From assembly GCA_965372355.1 (NCBI GenBank), contig CBDVBZ010000029.1, positions 1-30,367 of the forward strand: a stretch of 30,367 bases of DNA, read 5' to 3'. The notes under the pieces were generated by a model, which ran no database searches, was not told where the DNA came from, and saw only the letters and a program-made list of their open reading frames with translations. Origin of the DNA: CBDVBZ01 sp965372355 (GTDB taxonomy: Bacteria > Krumholzibacteriota > Krumholzibacteriia > WVZY01). Positions 6,971-14,485 of this stretch are shown piece after piece. A program made the position numbers and the translations under genes. Position 1 is the first letter of the stretch, and the number at the start of each line of letters is the position of its first letter.

Positions 6971-7567
6971 GTGGCGCCATTTGATCTCAACAGTGCGGTC
7001 GGGACTGTCGGAACGATCCTGATTTATCTCGCGATCGGGTTTGGCTTTGGTTTTGCACTCGAGCGGGCCGGCTTCGGCAACGCAAAAAAACTCGCCGCTC
7101 AGTTCTATTTGCACGACATGACCGTCTTGAAGGTCATGTTTACGGCGATCGTGGTCGCGATGTTGCTCGTGTTCTTTGCCTCCGCCGCAATGTTGCTCGA
7201 TATCGACAAAGTGTTCGTAAACCCCACCTATCTGTGGCCCGGGATTCTCGGCGGGTTGCTGCTCGGGTGCGGGTTTATCATCGGTGGCTACTGACCGGGC
7301 ACATCGCTGGTCGCGGTCGCGACCTGGAAGCTGGACGGACTGTTTTACATACTGGGTTTGTTCATCGGGTTCTTCTTTTTTGGAGAAACGGTTTCGAAGT
7401 TCTGGGCGTTCTTTAACCACTCGGGATTCATGGGGCGTTTTACGATACCGCAGTGGCTCGGTGTCGACGCCGGCATCGCGGTGTTCGCCGTTGTGGCGAT
7501 GGCGCTCTTTATGTTCTGGGGTGCGGAAAAGCTCGAGAAGATATTCACCGCACGGAGAGATCGGTAG
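6971..7567 (+). CDS. YeeE/YedE family protein, second half, probable selenoprotein (Sec at UGA 7292-7294)
   Basis: Read through an in-frame TGA at 7292-7294, this is one 198-residue membrane protein. The residues around the TGA read FIIGGY-U-PGTSLVA, and the YeeE/YedE family has the conserved GGYCPGTS motif here, so the UGA replaces the functional cysteine (Sec108). The frame stays open to TAG 7565-7567 and the downstream part (two to three helices, ending KLEKIF) is needed to complete the family fold. A SECIS-like hairpin follows the UGA directly. I chose GTG 6971 because GGAGAG precedes it at good spacing and codon use upstream looks non-coding; GTG 6902 is an in-frame alternative. The partner is the Cys-containing half at 6344-6865. 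The alternative, a pseudogene or sequencing error, is less likely given the hairpin. Confidence 0.82.
7292..7326 (+). promoter_or_regulatory. Candidate bacterial SECIS element downstream of UGA
   Basis: Twenty bases after the UGA, GGTCGC (7309-7314) and GCGACC (7319-7324) form a perfect 6-bp stem closing a GGTC loop (7315-7318); a U-U mismatch and a C-G pair extend it. Bacterial SECIS hairpins lie inside the coding region just after the UGA, with G at the start of the apical loop. The E. coli fdhF element has the same GGUC loop 18 bases after its UGA. The bulged U of the E. coli stem is not reproduced exactly. Confidence 0.75.
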
Positions 7568-7575
7568 GACACACA

Positions 7576-8235
7576 GTGCGATTTCACAAGACCATTGCAG
7601 CAGTGATCCTTTTCGGCGCGGGCGTCGCGGCGATGCTGGCCGGCGCACCGGACACCGAACGCAAGCTGGGGTGGGCGGCCGACTCGCTCGATCGCGCGGT
7701 CCGGTCGCGGGTCTACCACGTCGATCCCGCCGAACTGCTCGATCTGATGTACAACAACCAGATTCGTCTCGCCATTCTCGATGTGCGCGATGAAGGTGAT
7801 TTCAATCTATTCCACCTGCTGGACGCGCGCCGGTTCGCATTCACAGACGAAGACATCGCATGGGCACGAAGCCTGCCGGAGGAAGCGGCCGTCTTCGTCG
7901 TCGCATCCAACGACGAGGAGCAGGCGGAGGAGGCATGGAAACGGCTCAACGTATTGAAGTTTCGCAACACGTATGTCCTCGAAGGCGGGATGAATCTGTG
8001 GCTCAGCCTGTGCAAACCGGAACACGCCGACCCGGACCGCCGCCCGGCCCACGTTGCCCGGGTGGACGCGGCGCAGCTGGATGACGATAGGCTACGCTAC
8101 ACATTCCCCGCGGCCCTCGGCGCCCTTTATCCCGAGGCACGCCCGAAGGCGGGGTGCTTCAGCGACAGGACGTTCGAGACCAAGGTCGAGGTGCTCAGCC
8201 CGGTCGCGGTGCCGACCGGCGGGTGTGGCGGCTAG
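7576..8235 (+). CDS. Exported rhodanese-like protein without the catalytic cysteine
   Basis: The start is GTG 7576, eight bases after the YeeE stop. The 219-residue product begins with a signal peptide or anchor (FHKTIAAVILFGAGVAAMLAG). A rhodanese fold follows: AILDVRDEGDF, then FVVASNDEEQAEEAW where the active-site loop should be, and FRNTYVLEGGMNLWLS. The usual loop begins with the persulfide-forming Cys; here it begins with Ser-Asn, so sulfur transfer by the normal mechanism is not expected. The two Cys near the C-terminus (GCFSDR and GGCGG at the very end) could take part in thiol or metal chemistry instead. It is the last gene of the cytochrome/YeeE operon and probably works in the periplasm as a binding or delivery partner. 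Confidence 0.8.
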   Translation: MRFHKTIAAVILFGAGVAAMLAGAPDTERKLGWAADSLDRAVRSRVYHVDPAELLDLMYNNQIRLAILDVRDEGDFNLFHLLDARRFAFTDEDIAWARSLPEEAAVFVVASNDEEQAEEAWKRLNVLKFRNTYVLEGGMNLWLSLCKPEHADPDRRPAHVARVDAAQLDDDRLRYTFPAALGALYPEARPKAGCFSDRTFETKVEVLSPVAVPTGGCGG

Positions 8236-8321
8236 CTCGGGCGAGATCATGAACATCTTGTTGGGAGAAGTAACGAGCATGAATATTTCTGGAGAACCGG
8301 GCATCACGGGACGGCATCACG

Positions 8322-9917
8322 GTGGATGACAAGATAGAACGTCTATATCTGGCGCTTCGCTCGATCCGCGAGGTCGACCAGCTCCTGATAAGGGTGGACG
8401 ACCGCTCACAACTCCTCCAGGCGATCTGCGACACCCTTATCCGCAATCGAAGTTATTACAACGCCTGGATCGTTCTCCTCGACGCAGCGGGCAGGGCTCT
8501 CGAGACCGCCGAGGCAGGTCTCGGCGACGGGTTCCGCCCGATGCTTGACAGGCTCGACCGGGGTGAGCTCACAGCGTGCGCCCGGCGTGCTATGGGGCGG
8601 GTGGATGTCGTTGTCACACACGACCCGTACGAGGCCTGCACGGACTGTCCTCTTTCCGACAAGTACAGCGGTCGTTCCTCTATGACCGTGCGGCTCGAGC
8701 ACGAAGGAAAGGTCTTCGGGCTGCTCTGTGTTTCGATTCCCAGGCAGTATACCCAAAACGAAGAAGAGTTCGAGCTCTTGCAGGAAATCGCAGGAGACAT
8801 CGCATTCGGCCTCAGCAGGATGGCGCTCGAGGAAGCCCTCCAAAAAACCCGGCGCAGATTCCGGGACCTCGTCGAGAGCTCACCGACCGGTATCGTGATC
8901 GTTCAGGACGGCGTCGTTATCTACCAGAACCCGGAGCAGGAGCGTATGACGGGCTCACACTACCGGATGAACGAGATGCTCGAGTTCACCAACGTTCATC
9001 CGGACGACGTAGAGAGAGTGAAGAAGCTCTTCGCAGAGATCTCATCCGGAGACCGGCAGACGATCGATACGGATCTTCGTTTCTATATCCCGGGACAGAC
9101 ACACGATCGCGCCGTGATGAAGTCGGTCTACTGGCGGGCGAGCTCGATCGAATACAAGGGAAGAAGGGCTGTGCTCATCAATATGATCGACATCACCCGG
9201 GCGAAAGAGCTGGAACAGCTCGTTCTCGTCGAGGACAAGATGTCCTCGCTGGGACACATCGCGGCCGGCATCGCGCATGAAATCCGCAATCCCCTTTCCG
9301 GCATCAACATATATCTCAAGACGCTGGAAGATCTGCTGGGTGAATCCGAACAACCGGAGATGGTAGAAAAGATATTCCGTCAAATCCAGTCGGCGTCGCG
9401 AAAAATCGAATCGATTGTCAAGAGAGTCATCGACTTTTCCAGACCGGGCGAGCCCAATCTCGTATTGACGGACATCAACAAGCCCATCGAGGACGCGTTG
9501 GAGCTCTCGTCCGTCACCATGCGCAAGACCGGCGTGAAGATCGAGAAGTCACTGGCCGATAACCTTCCACAGTGCCACATCGATCCGACGCTGATCGAAG
9601 AGGTGGTGCTGAACTTGATTACCAACGCCGCCGAGGCGATGAAGAACGAGGAAGGAGAAAAGCGGATCGAGGTCCTGTCGAGCGCCGAAGACAATAACGT
9701 TTTCGTGAGGGTCGCCGACTCCGGCCCGGGAATTCCGCCGGAACTCCAAGCGCGGGTCCTCGAGCCTTTCTATACGACCAAGAAGGGCGGATCGGGTATT
9801 GGTCTCAGCCTCTGCCAGAGAATCATCACCGACCATGGCGGCAGCCTGACGGTTGAAACGAGCCGGTGGTCGGGCGCCGAGTTCGTGATCAAGCTCCCTG
9901 TCGGAAGGCGAAAATGA
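8322..9917 (+). CDS. GAF-PAS histidine kinase
   Basis: This 531-residue soluble kinase has an N-terminal GAF domain (about 10-160) with Cys86 and a C106-T-D-C109 pair, a PAS domain (about 165-290), a HisKA domain with phospho-acceptor His309 in AAGIAHEIRNPLSG, and a HATPase_c domain with N box NLITNAAEAM, DSGPGIP and GSGIGLSL. No membrane segment is seen, so the signal is cytoplasmic; the Cys residues in the GAF domain suggest redox or metal sensing (inference). The start GTG 8322 overlaps a tiny upstream frame that begins at ATG 8280 behind GGGAGAAG, possibly a coupling leader. The stop overlaps the start of the sigma-54 response regulator (ATGA), so the pair forms a two-component system. 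Confidence 0.9.
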   Translation: MDDKIERLYLALRSIREVDQLLIRVDDRSQLLQAICDTLIRNRSYYNAWIVLLDAAGRALETAEAGLGDGFRPMLDRLDRGELTACARRAMGRVDVVVTHDPYEACTDCPLSDKYSGRSSMTVRLEHEGKVFGLLCVSIPRQYTQNEEEFELLQEIAGDIAFGLSRMALEEALQKTRRRFRDLVESSPTGIVIVQDGVVIYQNPEQERMTGSHYRMNEMLEFTNVHPDDVERVKKLFAEISSGDRQTIDTDLRFYIPGQTHDRAVMKSVYWRASSIEYKGRRAVLINMIDITRAKELEQLVLVEDKMSSLGHIAAGIAHEIRNPLSGINIYLKTLEDLLGESEQPEMVEKIFRQIQSASRKIESIVKRVIDFSRPGEPNLVLTDINKPIEDALELSSVTMRKTGVKIEKSLADNLPQCHIDPTLIEEVVLNLITNAAEAMKNEEGEKRIEVLSSAEDNNVFVRVADSGPGIPPELQARVLEPFYTTKKGGSGIGLSLCQRIITDHGGSLTVETSRWSGAEFVIKLPVGRRK

Positions 9918-11302
9918 AGGTTACGTACACGATATGCGTGGTGGACGACGAAGAAACGATTCGCGACGGGATCGCAATGCATCTGGGACAGGAGTACCGG
10001 ATTCAGACCTATGCGGATGCCGAATCGGCAATCGATAACCTGGCCAGCGCTCCACCGGATTTGATCCTTCTCGATATCGGTCTACCCGGTATGGATGGCA
10101 TCGCCGCGCTCGAGAAATTCAAGAAAATCGATCCGGGTGTATCGGTGATCATGATCACCGCGTATGAAGATATCGATACCGTCGTCTCCGCCATGAAGCT
10201 CGGCGCCCACGATTACGTCGTGAAGCCGATTCACATGGACGCGTTGCGGATCTCCATCCGAAACGCCCTGGAAACCGTCCGCCTACACAAGGAGATCCGT
10301 CTCCTGCAGGAGCGGTACCTCGAGGAGAACCTGCCGTTCTTCATCGGCGAGAGTGACTCGATAAAAGGGGTGATGGGTTTCATCGGGATGATCGCCCAGA
10401 GCCCCGACACACCGATCCTCGTTGTCGGTGAGACCGGCACCGGTAAGGAGCTCATCGCGAGCGCCATCCACTACCGGAGCCCGAATTTCGAGGGCGCCAT
10501 GGTGACGGTGAACTGCGCGGCTATTCCAAAGGATCTTATCGAGAGCGAGTTGTTCGGGTACGAGAAGGGGGCGTTCAGCGGGGCGAGTGCTTCGGGTAAG
10601 AAGGGTCTGGTGGAGGCGGCGGCGGGTGGGACGCTCTTTCTCGATGAGGTGGGCGACCTCAGTCTGGAGGCCCAGGCGAAGCTGCTGCGATTTCTGGAGG
10701 ACGGTGAGTTCTATCGCGTAGGAGGCACCCGTACCGTGCGCGTAAAAACACGGGTCGTCTCGGCGACGAACAAGGATATCGGCGAGATGATCGACCAGGA
10801 ACTATTCCGCAAGGATTTGTACTTTCGGTTGGGTGTCATTCGTGTCCAGGTGCCCTCGTTGAACGAGCGCAAGGACGACATCATCCCGCTGGCCGAGCAC
10901 TTCCTCACGGAATTCAGCCGCAAGTTCGACAAGCCGGTGACGGGACTGGCCGGGATGGCTCGCGACGCGCTGATGAACCACACATGGGTCGGCAACGTAC
11001 GCGAGCTCAAGAACTGCATCGAGCGCGGTGTGCTCACCTGTCGGGGCGCGGAACTTACCGAACGCGATCTGGGTCTCGAAGACGCAGGCGTCTCGCCAAA
11101 GCCGCCAACAGGTGAGATGGATCTCCCCGCCGTCACGGTCGAAGGGGTCGACTACCTGAAACTCAAGAAATCGTTCGAGAGATACTACATCGAAGAAGCC
11201 TTGAGGCTCGCCGGCGGTAACGAGAGCAAGGCCGCACGGCTGCTGGGTATGAACCATCACACGTTTCGCTACCAGAAAAAGAAGCTCGAAGAAGACGACT
11301 GA
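9914..11302 (+). CDS. Sigma-54-dependent response regulator (NtrC family)
   Basis: This is a complete NtrC-type activator of 462 residues. The receiver domain has phospho-acceptor Asp54 (LILLDIGLPG) and Lys104 (VVKP). The AAA+ domain has Walker A GETGTGKE at 172-179, the sigma-54 contact motif ESELFGYEKGAFSGA at 210-224 and Walker B LFLDEVGD at 241-248. The C-terminus is a Fis-type HTH (GGNESKAARLLGMNHHTF). It starts at ATG 9914, overlapping the stop of the cognate kinase. A -24/-12 promoter lies about 150 bp downstream in front of the Hmc-like operon, which is the most likely target. Confidence 0.95.
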   Translation: MKVTYTICVVDDEETIRDGIAMHLGQEYRIQTYADAESAIDNLASAPPDLILLDIGLPGMDGIAALEKFKKIDPGVSVIMITAYEDIDTVVSAMKLGAHDYVVKPIHMDALRISIRNALETVRLHKEIRLLQERYLEENLPFFIGESDSIKGVMGFIGMIAQSPDTPILVVGETGTGKELIASAIHYRSPNFEGAMVTVNCAAIPKDLIESELFGYEKGAFSGASASGKKGLVEAAAGGTLFLDEVGDLSLEAQAKLLRFLEDGEFYRVGGTRTVRVKTRVVSATNKDIGEMIDQELFRKDLYFRLGVIRVQVPSLNERKDDIIPLAEHFLTEFSRKFDKPVTGLAGMARDALMNHTWVGNVRELKNCIERGVLTCRGAELTERDLGLEDAGVSPKPPTGEMDLPAVTVEGVDYLKLKKSFERYYIEEALRLAGGNESKAARLLGMNHHTFRYQKKKLEEDD

Positions 11303-11453
11303 CCCGGTCCTGTCTTCTTTCTTCCGCTCTTCGCAATTCCTCTGAAATCGATTAGAAGAACTTCGACATTCTGACCCCGCGACAGCGTTGCGTGGACGCG
11401 GTCGTCTTGTGTAACCCATTGCCATTCCGTCGGCTATAGACGCGGCTGCCGCA

Positions 11454-11468
11454 TGGCACGATCGATGC
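11454..11468 (+). promoter_or_regulatory. Sigma-54 (-24/-12) promoter of the Hmc-like operon
   Basis: TGGCAC (11454-11459), five bases, then ATGC (11465-11468) matches TGGCAC-N5-TTGC with one mismatch and the strict GG-N10-GC spacing. Transcription would start near 11480, about 20 bp before the 11503 start codon and its AAAGGAG site. A dyad upstream (CCGCG 11377-11381 and CGCGG 11397-11401, enclosing GCGT-GG-ACGC) is a possible activator site, but that part is weak. The rest of the 11303-11502 gap holds no gene. Confidence 0.75.
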
Positions 11469-11502
11469 GCTAGGGAGTGTTCGAAAGGAGACGACGCCGC
11501 AC

Positions 11503-12930
11503 ATGAACAAGAACGAACAACCGAAATACAGCTATATCATGGAACCCACCGATGTCGACGAGCGCCCCAAGCGCTTTCTCGATGCCTTCGCTGCGATTCT
11601 GCGGCATTCGAACTACGCGCCCGTGCTGGATGCGTACCTGCGCATACGCACCAAGTGTTCGAGCTGCAGCGTGGACTGCCAGGTCTACCAGGCCAGCGGA
11701 GATCCGGAGGACATCCCCTGCATGCGCTCCGAGCTGCTTCTCGCCGTCTATCGCCGTTACTTCACATTGAGCGGGTTGCTCAAGGCTCCCCTGTTCGATG
11801 ACTTCCGGCTCACCGACGAGCACATCGATCGCATGGCCGAGTCGTTCTACCGCTGCACCGCCTGCAAACGGTGCAAGGACTCCTGTCCGCTGGGGATCGA
11901 CCACGCCCTCATCACCCATCTGGGGCGTTGGGTGCTGGCCGAAATCGACATCGTGCCCAAGGCGCTCAAGGTATCCGTTCGGGAGCAGCTGGAGGGGGAG
12001 ACACACAACACGTCCGCCATACCGGTGATCGCTTTGAAAGACACGTGTGAATTTCTCGAAGAAGAACTGGAGGAGATCTACCCCGGCGCGGGGATCACGT
12101 TTCCCATCGACGTCGAAGGTGCCGAGTACGTCTTCTTTCCGGCCGTCTCCGACTACCTCCTCGAGGCTGACACGTTGATGGGCAACGCCGCGGTGCTCCA
12201 CGCCATCGGGGCCAGCTGGACGATCGGGTCGAACAATTTCGACGGGATCGACTATGGCCTCTTCTATTCCGACAGGATGTGGGAACGAATCATCAAGGCC
12301 CAGGTGGCCGAGGTCCACCGTCTCAAGGGTAAGAAGATGCTGATCGGCGAGTGCGGGCACGCCTCACGGGCTGCCAGGGAAGGGATGGCCAATTTCATTC
12401 CAAAAGAGGACCAGGTTCCCGTCATCAACATCATGGAGCTCACCCACGAGAAGTTTGTCTCCGGAGAGCTCAAGCTGGTCGAGAACTCGGTACCCGAACG
12501 CATTACGTATCACGACCCGTGCAACATCGCGCGCAAGGGTTGGATCATCGAGCAACCCCGGGTTCTGCTGCGTCACATCTGTCAGGACTTCGTCGAGATG
12601 ACACCGAAGGGCCGGGACAACTACTGCTGCGGTGGCGGTGGCGGCACGGTGTCGATCGACGAGATGCACGACTTTCGCATGCGCATCGGGGGTAAGACGA
12701 AGGCCGATCAGATGGCGGCGACCGGCGCCCAGGTCGTGATCTCACCGTGCGCCAACTGCAAAAAGCAGCTCGATGAAATCATTGTAGACTACAAGCTGCC
12801 GATGGAGCGTAAAGGCCTGCATGACCTCCTGCTCAAAAACATTGTCATGCCGGACGGCCAGACGGCGGTGCAGCCCGATGAGGAGGAGCCGCAGACGATG
12901 GAAACCGAAACATCAAAGGAGGGGGTGTAA
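11503..12930 (+). CDS. CCG-domain / 4Fe-4S protein, HdrD/DsrK/TmcB/HmcF-like
   Basis: The 475-residue protein has Cys motifs CSSCSVDC with a later Cys in its N-terminal part and a clear 4Fe-4S motif CTACKRCKDSCP near residue 120. Its C-terminal half has CCG-type features: ECGHASR, HDPCNIARKG, YCCGGGGG and SPCANCKKQL. These cysteine-rich domains bind a noncubane 4Fe-4S cluster in heterodisulfide reductase HdrD and are shared by DsrK, TmcB and HmcF. It would be the cytoplasmic catalytic subunit, exchanging electrons with a disulfide or thiol such as DsrC. The tail after about residue 445 is acidic and low-complexity. It is the first gene behind the sigma-54 promoter. No signal peptide or membrane helix is seen. 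Confidence 0.88.
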   Translation: MNKNEQPKYSYIMEPTDVDERPKRFLDAFAAILRHSNYAPVLDAYLRIRTKCSSCSVDCQVYQASGDPEDIPCMRSELLLAVYRRYFTLSGLLKAPLFDDFRLTDEHIDRMAESFYRCTACKRCKDSCPLGIDHALITHLGRWVLAEIDIVPKALKVSVREQLEGETHNTSAIPVIALKDTCEFLEEELEEIYPGAGITFPIDVEGAEYVFFPAVSDYLLEADTLMGNAAVLHAIGASWTIGSNNFDGIDYGLFYSDRMWERIIKAQVAEVHRLKGKKMLIGECGHASRAAREGMANFIPKEDQVPVINIMELTHEKFVSGELKLVENSVPERITYHDPCNIARKGWIIEQPRVLLRHICQDFVEMTPKGRDNYCCGGGGGTVSIDEMHDFRMRIGGKTKADQMAATGAQVVISPCANCKKQLDEIIVDYKLPMERKGLHDLLLKNIVMPDGQTAVQPDEEEPQTMETETSKEGV

Positions 12931-12932
12931 CC

Positions 12933-13634
12933 GTGGCAGAGTGGCTCGATTGGGCGAGGGGACCGGTTTTCCGGTTCTCGATCGCATTGATGATACTGGG
13001 TATCCTGAGACTGGCGGTGCTTAGCACGATGAACATCGCGAACATCGTCTCGCACGCGAGAAACAAGAACATCCCGTGGCGAACGGTGATCCGCGACACG
13101 TGGCGTTGGGTCTTTCCCTACCGGAAGGTTGCGCTTCAACCGTTCTTCAGCGTTGTTTCGATCCTCTTTCACATATCGATCATCATCACGCCTCTGTTCC
13201 TCGCCGCCCACATCATGCTCTGGCAGCGCAGCACGGGGCTCAGCTGGCCGGCGATCCCACAGGTGGCGGCGGACTACTTGACCCTTCTGGCCATCGTCAC
13301 TGTGGCCATACTGTTCGTGATGCGCATATCCGCGCGGGACTCGCGGGCGCTCAGCCGGCTGCAGGACTACATCCTGCTCCTGCTGATCATGGTCCCCTTT
13401 GCCAGCGGCTATCTGGCCATGCACCCGACGAGCAACCCATTCGACTACAACGCAACGATGTTTGTCCATGTGATGTCCGGCAACGCCATCCTGGTGCTGA
13501 TGCCGTTTAGCAAACTGGCCCACGCAGCCCTCTTCCCGGCGACACAGCTTGTATCCGAAATGGCCTGGCATCTCGCCCCGGGCGCCGGGGAAAACGTGGC
13601 CCTGACCCTCGGTAAGGAGAATGAGCCGATATGA
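12933..13634 (+). CDS. Membrane b-type cytochrome, TmcC/HmcE/DsrM-like (NarI fold)
   Basis: GTG 12933 follows AAAGGAGGGGG, two bases after the previous stop. The 233-residue product has about five membrane helices (for example FRFSIALMILGILRLAV and SVVSILFHISIIITPLFLAA) and histidines in helices (ILFHIS, AAHIM, MFVHVM, KLAHAA) that can ligate two b haems, as in the NarI-like subunits of the Dsr, Hmc and Tmc complexes. It would oxidise or reduce menaquinone and pass electrons to the CCG protein encoded upstream. Its stop overlaps the next start codon (ATGA). Confidence 0.85.
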   Translation: MAEWLDWARGPVFRFSIALMILGILRLAVLSTMNIANIVSHARNKNIPWRTVIRDTWRWVFPYRKVALQPFFSVVSILFHISIIITPLFLAAHIMLWQRSTGLSWPAIPQVAADYLTLLAIVTVAILFVMRISARDSRALSRLQDYILLLLIMVPFASGYLAMHPTSNPFDYNATMFVHVMSGNAILVLMPFSKLAHAALFPATQLVSEMAWHLAPGAGENVALTLGKENEPI

Positions 13635-14470
13635 GTACGCGCAACATGGCGATCCTCAACGACGTCACCCGGTGCATCGGGTGTGAAGAATGCGTTGTCG
13701 CCTGTCAGAAGGTCAACGGGCTGCCAAAGGAACAACCCTGGAGATGGGTAAAGCAGATCGATGACCTGTCGACCGCCCGTTGGACGACAATCGGCCGGAT
13801 GCGCACCGAGAAGGGCGACCGGTTTCTTCGCCGCCAGTGCATGCACTGTATTGATCCCGCGTGTGTATCGGTCTGCATCGTCGGTGCGATGAAGAAGACG
13901 GATGAAGGGCCGGTCATCTACGACAAGGACCTCTGTATCGGCTGCCGGTACTGTATGATCGCCTGCCCCTGGGAGATCCCGCGTTACAGCTGGGAAGACG
14001 CGGTGCCCTACATCCAGAAATGCCACATGTGCTACGAACGTGTTCTCGACGACGGCAAGCTCCCCGCGTGTGTCGAGGCGTGCCCGACCGACGCAACGGT
14101 CTTTGGTGAACGCGAGGAGCTCCTGGCCGAAGCGCGGCGGCGTCTCGCCGCAGAGCCCAATAAGTACGTACAACGAATCTGGGGTGCAAAAGAAGTCGGC
14201 GGGACATCGGTCCTCTACATATCGGATGTGGATATCAAACTGACCGGTCTGGATGCGCCCGTGGTCGATCCGGAGCCTATACCGCACAAGACAACGAAGA
14301 TACTGCACCAGATGCCGACGGTTTTCGCCGCGATGACAATGTTGATGGGCGGTCTCTTCTGGGTGATCAAGCGCCGCCAGCACATCGCGGATCTGACGGC
14401 GGAGAAATCAATCGATGAGGGACCGTCGGAGCAGACCAACGATGCCGAGCAAGAAGCCGGCGAGGAATAA
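13631..14470 (+). CDS. Four-cluster ferredoxin-like subunit, HmcB/DsrO-like
   Basis: The 279-residue protein has the four Cys groups of the DmsB/HybA family: CIGCEECVVACQ near residue 13, CMHCIDPACVSVC, CIGCRYCMIACP and CHMCYERV followed by CVEACP, enough for four 4Fe-4S clusters. A C-terminal membrane helix (FAAMTMLMGGLFWVIK) precedes an acidic tail. Unlike DsrO it shows no Tat signal at the N-terminus (it begins MSTRNMAILNDVTRC), so either the anchor alone sets its side or it faces the cytoplasm. AAGGAGA lies ten bases before the ATG. It should wire the NrfD subunit to the other redox parts. Confidence 0.9.
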   Translation: MSTRNMAILNDVTRCIGCEECVVACQKVNGLPKEQPWRWVKQIDDLSTARWTTIGRMRTEKGDRFLRRQCMHCIDPACVSVCIVGAMKKTDEGPVIYDKDLCIGCRYCMIACPWEIPRYSWEDAVPYIQKCHMCYERVLDDGKLPACVEACPTDATVFGEREELLAEARRRLAAEPNKYVQRIWGAKEVGGTSVLYISDVDIKLTGLDAPVVDPEPIPHKTTKILHQMPTVFAAMTMLMGGLFWVIKRRQHIADLTAEKSIDEGPSEQTNDAEQEAGEE

Positions 14471-14485
14471 CAGGGAAGGGAGAGA

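Noticed and set aside
7292..7294. A nonsense mutation making the second YeeE half a pseudogene
   Set aside because: The stop falls exactly on the functional Cys of a conserved motif, the downstream frame is intact, and a SECIS-like hairpin follows at the right distance. A random mutation would rarely meet all three. It cannot be fully excluded without read data.
7358..7567. A separate 69-residue membrane gene starting at ATG 7358
   Set aside because: It is in frame with the YeeE half upstream and supplies its C-terminal helices; no ribosome-binding site is seen before the ATG. It is better read as the continuation through the UGA.
8249..8329. A 26-codon frame before the GAF/PAS kinase
   Set aside because: It is too short and not recognisable. 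It may be a coupling leader (a better start is ATG 8280 with GGGAGAAG), but it is not called as a gene.
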